The notes below the pieces were generated by a model, which was given only the letters and a program-made list of their open reading frames with translations, made no database searches and was not told the DNA's origin. A stretch of DNA of 64,000 bases from CAUZIR01 sp965250195 (lineage in GTDB: Bacteria; Chloroflexota; Dehalococcoidia; Lucifugimonadales; UBA2962). A program made the position numbers and the translations under genes. Below are positions 1 through 8,855 of the stretch, piece after piece. Position 1 is the first letter of the stretch. Each line of letters begins with the position of its first letter. Where the stretch lies: the NCBI GenBank assembly GCA_965250195.1, contig OZ252295.1, forward strand, positions 1,736,001 through 1,800,000. The letters run 5' to 3'.

Positions 1-824
1 TGCTGTACTCGCGGTTTTTCGTTAGGGCCCTGCGCGACCTGGGCATGCTCGACTTCGATGAACCCTTCACGCGGCTGTTCAACCAGGGCCACATCACCCA
101 CTCTGGCTCGCGCATGAGCAAGTCGCGTGGCAACGTGGTGTCCCCCGACGATTACGTGGCGCGGGCAGGCGCCGACGCCGTGCGTTGCTACCTGATGTTC
201 CTCGGCCCCTGGGACCAGGGCGGCGACTGGAACGACTCGGGCATCGGCGGCATGGGCCGCTGGCTCGGCCGCGTGTGGTCCCTGTGCAGCCGTGATACGG
301 CCGATCTGGATGGGTCAAGGGTTGATCCAGATGCAAACCGGGACTTAGATCGCGCCGTGCACAAGACCATCAAGAAGATCACCGAGGACCTGGGCGCGTT
401 CAAGTTCAACACTTCGCTGGCGGCGCTAATGGAGTTGACCAACACCATGACAGCGGCATGGGACGCGGGAAAGATCAGCGCCGATGCCTGGCGCAGCGCC
501 ACTGACCGACTCACGCTAATGCTCGCGCCGATGGCCCCGCACATCACCGAAGAGATGTGGGAGCGCGCCGGGAAGGAGTACTCAGTCCATGCTCAAGACT
601 GGCCTAAGTGGGACGCTGAGCTAGCGGCCGATGAAGTAATAACGCTGGTGGTGCAGGTAAACGGCAAAGTCCGGGACAAGATAGAAGTCCCTGCCGACAT
701 CGCCGAGGACGCGGCCAAAGAGCTAGCGTTGGCGTCCGAGAAGGTTGCCCTGTTCACAGATGACCATGTCGTCGCCAAGGTCATCTTCGTCCCTGGTCGC
801 CTCGTAAACATCGTCGCGCGCTAG
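1..824 (+). CDS. leuS: Leucyl-tRNA synthetase, C-terminal part (5' truncated by window)
   Basis: The open frame enters from the window edge (first full codon at 3) and ends at 824. It carries the class I synthetase KMSKS loop as RMSKS (nt 111-125), then the helical anticodon-binding domain. The last 60 or so residues form the LeuRS C-terminal domain (VVQVNGKVRDKIEVPAD). It charges tRNA-Leu in the cytoplasm. The HIGH motif and editing domain lie upstream of the window. Identity is secure from the GHITHSGSRMSKSRGN block and the C-terminal domain. Confidence 0.96.
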   Translation, partial: LYSRFFVRALRDLGMLDFDEPFTRLFNQGHITHSGSRMSKSRGNVVSPDDYVARAGADAVRCYLMFLGPWDQGGDWNDSGIGGMGRWLGRVWSLCSRDTADLDGSRVDPDANRDLDRAVHKTIKKITEDLGAFKFNTSLAALMELTNTMTAAWDAGKISADAWRSATDRLTLMLAPMAPHITEEMWERAGKEYSVHAQDWPKWDAELAADEVITLVVQVNGKVRDKIEVPADIAEDAAKELALASEKVALFTDDHVVAKVIFVPGRLVNIVAR

Positions 825-849
825 GGGGCGTTCATTCGCTTGGAGTTTA

Positions 850-1572
850 TTGCCGATGACCCGAGCGCCTGAAGAGCCATCGAGCGTACAGTGCGCTTAC
901 TGTGGCCGTTTCGAAGCGACTACCAGGGATCATGTCTTCCCCCAAAGCCTGTTTCCTAAGCCACGCCCCACAAACCTAAAAACGGTTCCAGCCTGTGTTA
1001 AATGCCAGCAAGCCTTCTCGAAAGATGAAGAACTGTTCCGGCCACGCCTAATCAACTCAGACTCTTGGAGCACTGAACCAGCGAAGCTGGTGTGGAAACA
1101 GCGACAACGAACCTCGCTTGGACGCCGCAAACACCTTTCCAATCGCCTAGCGGACCTCATTCAGTACGTCCCCGTGGCCTCGGCTGATGGTAGCGGCCAG
1201 GAGTCCCTGGTGCCGTTTTGGAAGATGATGGATCCGTCCATGAAACGGGTGCTGGAGAAGATCGCCAAGGGCCTTTGCTACCTGGATGAGGGGACGCCAG
1301 TCCCGTCCGATTTCGAAGTGTCAGTTATCTACAACCGAGAGCCGGAGCGTCTGATCGACGACCTGCTTGGTGGCTTGGAACGGGTCGATGTGGGCGATGG
1401 CCCTGACGTTGTCGCATACTGGCGCGCCCGGACTCAGGACGGCACGAAGGCGTCCATTACTTGGGTTGTCTTTTATCGCCAGATAGCCTTCGTGCTGGTG
1501 TGCATGCCCGAGGAAACTATGCATTTGGAGCGGGACGGCGAGGTCGGTATGTCGCCTGAGCTACCTCATTAA
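850..1572 (+). CDS. HNH-endonuclease-like zinc protein
   Basis: A 240-residue protein starting at TTG 850 or ATG 856. Near the N-terminus it has a CxxC pair (CAYC), then TRDHVFPQSLF and a second CxxC (CVKCQQ). This is the layout of a treble-clef HNH nuclease with the histidine in the DHV motif. The rest of the chain is not recognised. It sits alone between leuS and a convergent oxidoreductase and looks less GC-rich than its neighbours, so horizontal acquisition is possible. The nuclease fold is inferred from the motif spacing; the substrate is unknown. Confidence 0.72.
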   Translation: MPMTRAPEEPSSVQCAYCGRFEATTRDHVFPQSLFPKPRPTNLKTVPACVKCQQAFSKDEELFRPRLINSDSWSTEPAKLVWKQRQRTSLGRRKHLSNRLADLIQYVPVASADGSGQESLVPFWKMMDPSMKRVLEKIAKGLCYLDEGTPVPSDFEVSVIYNREPERLIDDLLGGLERVDVGDGPDVVAYWRARTQDGTKASITWVVFYRQIAFVLVCMPEETMHLERDGEVGMSPELPH

Positions 1573-1578
1573 CGTCCC

Positions 1579-2751
1579 CTAAGCGATCACCCGGAAGTCG
1601 TAGCTGAGCTGGTTGTAGTCGCCCTCGGCGAAGCGGCTCGCCCGTAAGGGCGTTATGTCAACGAAGCTCGACTTGCCGTCGAGGATCAGTTCGGCCATGC
1701 AGATGCCGACCGCCGGGGCCAGCTTGAACCCGTGGCCGGAGAAGCCGGTGCATACGTACAACCCTTCAATGCCGTCGATGCGGTCGACGATCGGGTGCGT
1801 GTCCGGCGTTGACGTGTACAGCCCGGCGTAACCGGTGAAGTACTCCCCGTCGGCGATGTCGGGGATGCGCCGGGCAAGCCGCAGCCACACTTCTTCAAGG
1901 TAGTCCATGGACGGCTTCTGGTTATAACCGTCCGGGTCCGTCGAATGCTCCCGGTTGCCGTTGCCCACCAGCGTCAGGTCGCCGCCCTCCGGCCGGAAGT
2001 AGGTCAGGTTGGAGATGTCCACACCACCGGGATGGGTGGGTATGATCGAGGTGTCGCGGCGAATGAGGAAGACCTCGTGACGGGTGCACTCCAGCGGCAG
2101 GTCGATGCCTAAGTCGGCGAAGACCTGCGGCGACCAGGGTCCCGTCGCCAGCACGGCGACGTCGGTCTCGTAGCGCTCGGTCGACGTCTCGACCGCGACT
2201 ACACGGTCGTTCTCCACGACGATCTTGGTGGCAGGGGACTCCAGGACTACATCTGCTCCCAATTCGCGGGCACGGGCGGCGTAGGCCATGGCCGTGCCGG
2301 ACGGGTCGCCGTGGCCGGACTGCGGCTCCCACGCGATCACTTCACCGTCGGAGAACTCGAAGGCCGGGGCCAACTCCTTGGCCGTCTTGAGGTCGATCAT
2401 CTCGGTATCGATGCCGATGGCCTGCTCCAGCGCCACGTTGTGGTGCAGCCCCTCGGCGGCTTCCGGCCCGGCGATGGCCATGAACCCCGTCTCGATGAAC
2501 TGTGGACTCTCCCCCCCGACAAGCTCGTCAAAGTGCAGGAAGTACGGGAAGCTCTTCCATGACAGTTCGGCGCTGACCTTCGTGGAGTAGTGCATGCGGA
2601 TGAGCCCCGACGAGCGGCCGGTGGATCCCGACCCCAGCGTGTCGCGCTCCAGCATCACGGGAGCCTCCACGCCTCTTGCAACGAGGTTGTAGACGATGCT
2701 CGTGCCCATCACGCCACCGCCCACGACGACTGCCTCGGTCTTTTTTGCCAT
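1579..2751 (-). CDS. FAD-dependent oxidoreductase, sarcosine oxidase beta/DadA-like
   Basis: A 390-residue DAO-family flavoenzyme. The N-terminus has the dinucleotide-binding fold (VVVGGGVMGTSIVYNL, about residues 7-22) followed by ERDTLGSGSTGRSSG. The C-terminus has the family's FAD-contact block GLYVCTGFSGHGFKLAP. Members oxidise secondary or tertiary amines or D-amino acids. The ATG at 2749-2751 (MAKKTEAV) directly precedes the Rossmann motif and is preferred over longer in-frame extensions that overlap leuB. It is divergent from leuB with an 80-bp gap. Confidence 0.85.
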   Translation of the reverse strand: MAKKTEAVVVGGGVMGTSIVYNLVARGVEAPVMLERDTLGSGSTGRSSGLIRMHYSTKVSAELSWKSFPYFLHFDELVGGESPQFIETGFMAIAGPEAAEGLHHNVALEQAIGIDTEMIDLKTAKELAPAFEFSDGEVIAWEPQSGHGDPSGTAMAYAARARELGADVVLESPATKIVVENDRVVAVETSTERYETDVAVLATGPWSPQVFADLGIDLPLECTRHEVFLIRRDTSIIPTHPGGVDISNLTYFRPEGGDLTLVGNGNREHSTDPDGYNQKPSMDYLEEVWLRLARRIPDIADGEYFTGYAGLYTSTPDTHPIVDRIDGIEGLYVCTGFSGHGFKLAPAVGICMAELILDGKSSFVDITPLRASRFAEGDYNQLSYDFRVIA

Positions 2752-2830
2752 CTGGTTTCCCTCGCGCCGTACCGGCGTCGCCAATATAATACTGCGGCGC
2801 GATAGAACCCAATCCACGGGAGCGGAAAAC

Positions 2831-3925
2831 TTGAATTTCAAAATAGCTGTACTGCCCGGCGACGGCGTCGGGCCGGAGGTCACCGCCGAGGCGGTCGGGG
2901 TCATGCAGGCTGTCGGGTCGAAATTCGGGCACGGGTTCAACCTCGTCTCGGGCGCCATCGGCGGCAATGCCATCGACGCCTATGACACCGCGCTGCCGGA
3001 CGAGACCATCACCGCTTGCAAGGCCGCAGACGCCATCCTCTTCGGCGCGGTCGGCGGGCCGAAGTGGGACGACGCCAGGGCTAAAACGAGGCCCGAGGAC
3101 GGCATCCTCGCCATGCGCAAGCAGATGGGCCTGTACGCCAATATTCGCCCGGTCAAGGCGTACGAAACCCTTCTCAGTGCGAGCCCGCTCAGACGTGAAT
3201 TGCTGGTTGACGTAGACATGGTCATCGTCCGCGAGCTGACCGGCGGGCTCTACTTCGCCAGGCCCAAGCGGCGCTGGGATACGGCCACCGGCAGGCGTGC
3301 AGTCGATACCCTGCGCTACACCGAAAAAGAGATCATCCGAATATTAGAGGTCGCGTTCGAACTGGCACGCGGTCGGCGCAACAAAGTGACTTCTATCGAC
3401 AAATTCAACGTCCTGGAAACGGGTCGCCTGTGGCGCGAGATCGCGACCGAGGTAGGCAAGCGCTACCCGGACGTCGAGCTAGACCACATGCTGGTAGATA
3501 ACGCTGCGATGCAGATGGTGCGCAACCCCGCCCAGTTCGACGTGGTAGTCGCCGAAAACACTTTTGGGGACATACTGTCGGACGAGGCTTCTGTGCTGAC
3601 GGGTTCGATGGGCATGTTGCCCTCGGCCAGCCTGGCCGGTGCGCCGGGGTCCAAGGGAAAACGGGGCAAGGTCAGCCTGTACGAGCCCATCCACGGCAGC
3701 GCCCCCGACATAGCGGGGCAGGGAGTCGCCAACCCAATCGCTGCCATCCTGAGCATGGCGATGATGCTGCGACTATCGCTGCGACTGCCGTCCGAAGCCG
3801 ACGCGGTCGAAGCGGCCGTGGACGGGGCGCTGGCTGAGGGCTTCCGCACGCCGGACATCGCGGCCGACGGCGGCAACGTCATCCCTACGGGCGAAATGGG
3901 CGCCGTGATCGCCGGAGCGATCTAA
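2831..3925 (+). CDS. leuB: 3-isopropylmalate dehydrogenase
   Basis: A 364-residue enzyme for the oxidative decarboxylation step of leucine biosynthesis. It opens with KIAVLPGDGVGPEV. It also has FGAVGGPKWDD, RELTGGLYF, DHMLVDNAAMQM, FGDILSDEAS and EPIHGSAPDIAGQG, which are the substrate, Mg and NAD sites of the family. The start is taken as TTG 2831 after a purine-rich gggagcgg; the frame is open further upstream but without family similarity. The 3' end overlaps the convergent EVE gene by 4 nt. No other leu genes are in the window. Confidence 0.95.
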   Translation: MNFKIAVLPGDGVGPEVTAEAVGVMQAVGSKFGHGFNLVSGAIGGNAIDAYDTALPDETITACKAADAILFGAVGGPKWDDARAKTRPEDGILAMRKQMGLYANIRPVKAYETLLSASPLRRELLVDVDMVIVRELTGGLYFARPKRRWDTATGRRAVDTLRYTEKEIIRILEVAFELARGRRNKVTSIDKFNVLETGRLWREIATEVGKRYPDVELDHMLVDNAAMQMVRNPAQFDVVVAENTFGDILSDEASVLTGSMGMLPSASLAGAPGSKGKRGKVSLYEPIHGSAPDIAGQGVANPIAAILSMAMMLRLSLRLPSEADAVEAAVDGALAEGFRTPDIAADGGNVIPTGEMGAVIAGAI

Positions 3926-4392
3926 AGAGGGGCCGGCTTGCCCGTGGCGAGAATGGCCTTCCACTCCGCAGGTCTGACCGGCGATACCGAAAGGCGGGAA
4001 ATCTTCACCAGCGCCATCTCTGACAGGTCCGGGGTCGCCTTGATGGCCTGCAGGCTGACGGGCTCGTTCATGTCCGACTCAGCCTTAATGTCCACCATGT
4101 ACCACACCGGGCTGTCTGGCGTGCTCTTGGGGTCGGGGTGCTCCGAGCCAGGATCCCAAGCGGTGTCGTCGGGGTAGGCCTCGGCCACAACCCTGGCCGT
4201 CCCCACTATCGCGTTGGGCTTGGACATCGAGTGGTAGAAGAGAATGCCGTCGCCTACCTTCATCGCCTGCATGTTGTTGCGGGCGGCGTAGTTGCGCACC
4301 CCGTCCCACTCGGCCGTCATGCCCTCTTCGCCTTTTAGGTCGTCGAACGAATAGGCGGTAGGCTCAGACTTCATCAACCAGTAATTGGGCAT
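3922..4392 (-). CDS. EVE domain protein
   Basis: A 156-residue single-domain protein beginning MPNYWLMKSEPTAYSFDDL and containing WDGVRNYAARNNM, GDGILFYHS and DSPVWYMVDI, the hallmarks of EVE domains (PUA-like fold). The family is thought to bind modified bases in DNA or RNA. It converges on leuB with a 4-nt overlap and has a near-consensus promoter placed so that transcription would start at about the ATG (see 4399-4427). The exact ligand cannot be told from sequence. Confidence 0.9.
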   Translation of the reverse strand: MPNYWLMKSEPTAYSFDDLKGEEGMTAEWDGVRNYAARNNMQAMKVGDGILFYHSMSKPNAIVGTARVVAEAYPDDTAWDPGSEHPDPKSTPDSPVWYMVDIKAESDMNEPVSLQAIKATPDLSEMALVKISRLSVSPVRPAEWKAILATGKPAPL

Positions 4393-4398
4393 TGGTGG

Positions 4399-4427
4399 AG
4401 ATTAGGCACGGGCGTATAGTGTGTCAA
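4399..4427 (-). promoter_or_regulatory. Sigma70-like promoter of the EVE gene, leaderless arrangement
   Basis: On the minus strand TTGACA (4427-4422) and TAATCT (4404-4399) are separated by exactly 17 bp. Only six bases (ccacca) lie between the -10 box and the ATG at 4392, so transcription would begin at or next to the start codon. No Shine-Dalgarno sequence fits in that space. Confidence 0.65.
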
Positions 4428-4458
4428 CTTCGCTGCTGGCAGTGACACGGAGACCGAT

Positions 4459-5805
4459 TTGGACGATATCGAAAAACTGATGGACCGGGTCGATGCCGAC
4501 GAAGTGCTGGAACTCGCCAGCGCCCTGGTCGCCATACCCACGGTAAACACCGGCGCCATGCCCACCGGCAACGAGACCGCGGCATGCGAGTTCATCGCCG
4601 ACTGGCTCGCCAACATCGGCGTTCCATCCGAGACGCTGGAGTCAGCCCCCGGCCGTGGCAACCTGATCGCACGCCTCTCAGGCTCAGGCGGCGAACCGGG
4701 CCTCATGTTCATGTCCCACACCGACGTCGTCCCGGTCGAAGAGGAGTCTAAGTGGACGTCGCCGCCATTCGACCCGGTCGTACGGAACGGCCGACTGTAC
4801 GGGCGGGGTACCGCCGACATGAAGGGCCAGCTCGCCTGCCAGATGGTCGCACTGCGGGTGCTGAAAGAGAGCGGCATCTCACTGCGACACGATCTCATTC
4901 TGGCCGCTGCGGCGGACGAAGAGCACGGTGGCCGCTACGGCATGGGCTGGCTGACAGAAAACCACCCGGAAAAGGTCTGGTCCCCCTTCGCCGTCAACGA
5001 GGGCGGCGGCACGACTGTACCTGCGGCCGGGACGACCGCCTATCTACTGGGCGTGGGCGAAAAGGGACGTCTTCAACTCGAGATCGATGTCCTAGGCGAG
5101 AGCGCTCACGCATCCGTCCCCTGGCAGGGCTACAACGCGCTGGCCCGGGCGGCAGAGGTGGTGAGCCGAATTACCGCCTACGAGCCCGAGCGCGATACCT
5201 CCGTGGAGCTTTTTACTCACCTGTCCGACCTGGCGATAGAACATGCCCCGTCGCCCCGGAGCGTCGATGCCATGCTCGACGATCTCGAAGGCGATACGCC
5301 CCGGCTGGCGTCGGTCCTGCGGGCTCTTTCGCGCATGACCGTCACCCCGACCATGATCTCCGGCGGCATCAAGTCAAACTCCGTGCCCGAGCGCGTGACC
5401 ATCACCTGCGACATCCGAGCGCTACCCAGTCAGGATCTGTCGTATGTAGAAAGCCGGGTCGCCGAAATACTGTCGGGCATGGACGGTGTCAGCTTCACCA
5501 TCGATAACATGGCGGTTTCCAACGCGTCGCCGTTTGAGAGCGATTTTTCGAATCGGATCCGGTCCGCCACGGAGTTGGCATTGGGCCGCACGGACCTGCG
5601 CTGGGCGCCGCTGGTCTCGACCGGGTTCACCGACTCGCGCTTCACCCGGCCGCTGGGCACGGTGACCTACGGGTTCGTGGGCATGGACCCGACCGACGAC
5701 CCGATGCTCCGGATGGAGCACGGCACCGATGAGTCGGTCGCGGTGGCGTCCCTCACGACAGGGGCGCGGGTCATGACGGCGCTTGCTGCCGACATGTGTG
5801 GTTAG
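4459..5805 (+). CDS. M20 family metallopeptidase / ArgE-DapE-like deacylase
   Basis: A 448-residue zinc amidohydrolase. It has the metal-ligand motifs MSHTDVVP, GRGTADMKG (bridging Asp) and ADEEHGG (Glu general base plus ligand), then a central dimerisation insert (ESAHASVPWQGYNA). The M20 fold hydrolyses N-acyl amino acids or short peptides. The start is TTG 4459, as no upstream ATG fits. It converges on the Ldh2 gene with no gap. The precise substrate is not deducible. Confidence 0.85.
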   Translation: MDDIEKLMDRVDADEVLELASALVAIPTVNTGAMPTGNETAACEFIADWLANIGVPSETLESAPGRGNLIARLSGSGGEPGLMFMSHTDVVPVEEESKWTSPPFDPVVRNGRLYGRGTADMKGQLACQMVALRVLKESGISLRHDLILAAAADEEHGGRYGMGWLTENHPEKVWSPFAVNEGGGTTVPAAGTTAYLLGVGEKGRLQLEIDVLGESAHASVPWQGYNALARAAEVVSRITAYEPERDTSVELFTHLSDLAIEHAPSPRSVDAMLDDLEGDTPRLASVLRALSRMTVTPTMISGGIKSNSVPERVTITCDIRALPSQDLSYVESRVAEILSGMDGVSFTIDNMAVSNASPFESDFSNRIRSATELALGRTDLRWAPLVSTGFTDSRFTRPLGTVTYGFVGMDPTDDPMLRMEHGTDESVAVASLTTGARVMTALAADMCG

Positions 5806-6858
5806 CTATTCCAGCTTGAGCTTGTCTGCGACACCGTAGTCGGCAGCCAGTTCTTTCAGGCGGTCCCAGGTGGCGTCTTCCACCGTTATCCCATCCACCT
5901 CCAATTGCGCCGTCCGCATCGCCTCCAGCTCCCCGGGGTAATAGACGTCGTCGAATCCTGCGGCGCGGGGAGTGTCCTTCAGGTACTTGGCCAGCTCGGC
6001 GACCTCTCGTTTGAAGTCTTCAATCGGCCGGAACGCAGCGACGTCGAACACGGCAATGAAACAACCATCGTTGTGCCGCCCGGAGGGATCGTGCCCGAAC
6101 CCGAGGCCGGTGAGAATTCCGGAGAGAATCTCGATCATCACCCCCAGGCCGTACCCCTTGTGCCCCTCGGTCCCGCCCAGGGGCAACTGTGCGCCGCCGT
6201 TTTCCAGATCGTTGGGGTTAGTGGTCGGGTTGCCGTCCTTATCGACTATCCAGCCCTCGGGGATGGGCAGGTTTCTCGCCACCGCCAGCGACACCTTCCC
6301 GCCCGCCACCGCGCTGGTGGCGAAGTCGATGAACAGCGGGTCGTCCAGGTCGCTGGGCACGGCGATGCACAGGGGGTTGGTGCCCAGTCGGCGCTTACGG
6401 CCTCCAAACGGCACAACGTTTTTGGATGAACGCCCCGAGTCGGCGGTCATCATACCGATCATGCCCTGCTCGGTTGCCATCAACGGGTAGTCCGTGAGAC
6501 GGCCGACGTGGCTCTGCCGAAACACCGTGGCTGCTGCGGCACCGCGTTTACGGGCCTTTTCGATGGTCATCTCCATCGCCAGTTCCGACACCACATATCC
6601 AAAGCCCCAGTGGCCGTCGATCACCGTCGTCGCATCAGTCTCGTTGACCACCTCGATCGGCGCACCGGGGACGATGTGGCCCCGGCGGATTCTGTCGATG
6701 TAGATGGGTATCTGGATGATGCCGTGCGAATCGTGCCCGGCCAGGTTCGCAGCCACTGAGTGCTGGGCGACGATGGTCGCCTCTTGCTCACTGGCGCCCG
6801 CGGCCACCAGGAGCACCTCTTCGATCTCCCTAAGTCTGTCGGCCTGAACGGTCGGCAT
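5806..6858 (-). CDS. Malate/L-lactate (Ldh2-type) dehydrogenase
   Basis: A 350-residue NAD(P)-dependent 2-hydroxyacid oxidoreductase of the Ldh2/MDH2 family. Typical blocks are NLAGHDSHGI, VIDGHWGFGYV, ESHVGRLTDYPLM-type RQSHVGRL, PFGGRKRRLGTNP, DFATSAVAGGKV and GHKGYGLGVMIEIL. The ATG at 6858 follows a good ribosome site (ggagg upstream on the minus strand). It probably acts in oxidation of 2-hydroxy acids alongside the surrounding catabolic genes. The exact substrate is inferred only to the family level. Confidence 0.9.
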   Translation of the reverse strand: MPTVQADRLREIEEVLLVAAGASEQEATIVAQHSVAANLAGHDSHGIIQIPIYIDRIRRGHIVPGAPIEVVNETDATTVIDGHWGFGYVVSELAMEMTIEKARKRGAAAATVFRQSHVGRLTDYPLMATEQGMIGMMTADSGRSSKNVVPFGGRKRRLGTNPLCIAVPSDLDDPLFIDFATSAVAGGKVSLAVARNLPIPEGWIVDKDGNPTTNPNDLENGGAQLPLGGTEGHKGYGLGVMIEILSGILTGLGFGHDPSGRHNDGCFIAVFDVAAFRPIEDFKREVAELAKYLKDTPRAAGFDDVYYPGELEAMRTAQLEVDGITVEDATWDRLKELAADYGVADKLKLE

Positions 6859-6970
6859 TTTTCGTCCTCCAGTCGTCCGCTATTTATTGTCGGCGTCGTA
6901 GCCGGAAATTCCCGTATCCTATTTCCAACGTAAGCGATTGCTGTTCGCCCGAAAGGACTATAAACGGGTT

Positions 6971-7345
6971 ATGGCCAGACAGATACGCATCACATCAGGC
7001 GACTTGGTAGTGACCGCGACCCTGGTCGACGGCGAGACCGCCGACTTCGTCTGGGACGCCTTGCCAATCGAGTCAACTGCCGGCACCTGGGGCGACGAGA
7101 TCTACTTCAGTACCGCCGTCTCGGTCGGGGAGTCGACGGACGCCGTCGATGTGCAGGCCGTCGGCGCCGTCGCCTACTGGCCGCCCGGGCAGGCGCTGCG
7201 CCTGTTCTTCGGACCCACTCCCGCGAGCGTGGGAGACGAGCCCCGCGCTACCAGCGCGGTCAACCCGGTCGGCATGATAGACGGCGACTCCACGGTGCTA
7301 AAGACTGTCCCATCCGGCGCAAGCATCCGGGTCGAGCGGGCATGA
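6971..7345 (+). CDS. Cyclophilin-like (TM1367-type) small protein
   Basis: A 124-residue protein resembling the bacterial cyclophilin-like fold family: ADFVWDALPIESTAGTWGDEIYF, then VAYWPPGQALRLFFGPTP. The ATG at 6971 gives the usual family length; an in-frame TTG at 6938 would add 11 residues. It overlaps tenA by ATGA, so the two are translated together. Members lack clear peptidyl-prolyl isomerase catalytic residues and their role is unknown. Confidence 0.75.
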   Translation: MARQIRITSGDLVVTATLVDGETADFVWDALPIESTAGTWGDEIYFSTAVSVGESTDAVDVQAVGAVAYWPPGQALRLFFGPTPASVGDEPRATSAVNPVGMIDGDSTVLKTVPSGASIRVERA

Positions 7346-8007
7346 CACAAAGCTTCACCCAGCAACTGCGCGACTCGGTCGCCGACCAGTGGGACCGGGA
7401 GAAGGCCCACTCGTTCGTCACGGGCCTGGGAGACGGCACTCTGCCACTAGAGACGTTCCGCTACTACATGCGGCAGGACTACGTGTTCCTCATCGGCTTT
7501 TGCCGGGCGGTGGCGCTGGCGGCGGGCAAGGCCGAGCGCCTCAGCGACATGGCCTTCTTCGCCCGGCTCCTGGACGAGACGCTCAACACCGAGATGGCCC
7601 TGCACGTCTCGTTCTGCGCCGACTTCGGCATTAGCGAGGACCAGTTGCTGGCCACCGCCCCCTCCCCGACGACAAAGGCCTACGTGGATCACCTGGTTAC
7701 GACGGCCTATTCGGGCACCGCACAGGACGCCGCCGCTGCCATCCTGCCGTGCTCGTGGGGCTACGCAGAGATAGGCCGCACCCTCTCGGACGCGGGCCCG
7801 CCCGAGAGCCAGCCCCTATACGGGCGCTGGATCGAGATGTACGCCGACCCGGAGTTCGCAGCGTTAGCCGATTGGCTGCGCGGGTACCTCGACCGCAGCG
7901 CCGAGGGCATGGGGCAGGAAGGCAGGCGTCGGATAGCCGAGATCTTCGAAATCTCCAGTCGCTACGAGTACATGTTTTGGGACGCCGCCTACCGCCTCGA
8001 AGGCTGA
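7342..8007 (+). CDS. tenA: TenA/thiaminase II family protein
   Basis: A 221-residue all-helical TenA-fold protein. Features are RYYMRQDYVFL (substrate Asp46), the nucleophile block LPCSWGYAEIG (Cys137) and a C-terminal SSRYEYMFWDAAY (Glu209). These match the catalytic set of thiaminase II, which salvages or hydrolyses thiamin pyrimidines such as aminopyrimidines. The start overlaps the preceding gene (ATGA). No thiamin-biosynthesis genes lie nearby, so a salvage role is inferred from the family only. Confidence 0.88.
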   Translation: MTQSFTQQLRDSVADQWDREKAHSFVTGLGDGTLPLETFRYYMRQDYVFLIGFCRAVALAAGKAERLSDMAFFARLLDETLNTEMALHVSFCADFGISEDQLLATAPSPTTKAYVDHLVTTAYSGTAQDAAAAILPCSWGYAEIGRTLSDAGPPESQPLYGRWIEMYADPEFAALADWLRGYLDRSAEGMGQEGRRRIAEIFEISSRYEYMFWDAAYRLEG

Positions 8008-8012
8008 AAAAG

Positions 8013-8789
8013 CTAACGAAAGAGGTCGTTTTCGGGATCTCTTATCAGAGACCTTGCGCCGCGGTTGGATGGCCCGAGTAACGCCGCCGAGACGCCCCTG
8101 ACTATGGCCAGCGGGATGCCCGTCGCCTTGCCCATCACCAGCTCCGCAGCGCCAGCCAACTCGTCGGCGACTGCTATTTCAGTTACCCGCAGCACCTTGC
8201 CTGAGGAGTCCTTGGTCCCCCGGTAATCGAGCATCGGCCGGATGCCAGCGACCCCGATTGCCACGTCGGTGTGCCCCTCGCGCCAGGGCCGCCCAAACGT
8301 GTCGGCGATCACTACTCCCAGAGCGTCTATCCCGGCGAGCGCTCGCACCCCATCCGCCAGTTGCCGGGCCGATGCGTCCGGGTCCTCGGGCAGCAGCAGC
8401 ACCGAGTCGTCCCCCGGCACGTTCGACCCGTCTATCCCGGCGTTGGCGCAGACGAAGCCGTGGCGCGTCTGGGTGATCATGATGCCGCGGGCGGAGTCCT
8501 CCTTCACCACCGACGCGCTCTGGTCCAGCACGAGCTGCACAAGCCTGGGGTCTTTACCACTGGGCGCGGCAAAGTCTATTGCACGCTGTTTCGGAGTAAC
8601 GCCCGCGAGCTTTACGAGCCGGCCCTCCGCTTTGGAGACGACCTTCTGCGCCACCACCAACACGTCGCCGGAGCGTATGACGCAACCCTGGTCGCCAGCG
8701 GCGCTTACGAAGAGATCGGCCAACCGGTCGCCGGGCGTTACCTCCGGGATGCCGCCGACTCCGATGATTTCTATGCGCTGAGGAGACAT
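8013..8789 (-). CDS. cofE: Coenzyme F420-0:L-glutamate ligase
   Basis: A 258-residue protein with the CofE signatures GVGGIPEVTPGDRLADL, GDVLVVAQKVVSKAEGR, RHGFVCANAGIDGSNV, LPEDPDASA, VVIADTFGRPWREGHTDVAIG and LDYRGTKDSSG. It adds glutamate to F420-0 using GTP. The ATG at 8787-8789 is preceded by a minus-strand leader and starts directly at MSPQRIEIIGVGGIPEV. It implies F420 chemistry in the organism. No other cof/fbi genes are in the window. Confidence 0.93.
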   Translation of the reverse strand: MSPQRIEIIGVGGIPEVTPGDRLADLFVSAAGDQGCVIRSGDVLVVAQKVVSKAEGRLVKLAGVTPKQRAIDFAAPSGKDPRLVQLVLDQSASVVKEDSARGIMITQTRHGFVCANAGIDGSNVPGDDSVLLLPEDPDASARQLADGVRALAGIDALGVVIADTFGRPWREGHTDVAIGVAGIRPMLDYRGTKDSSGKVLRVTEIAVADELAGAAELVMGKATGIPLAIVRGVSAALLGPSNRGARSLIRDPENDLFR

Positions 8790-8855
8790 GGATCGATAAG
8801 GTTTCGACCCCGACGTATCGGGGTGCTGGAGTGCATGGTACGGTAAATTCCGACC

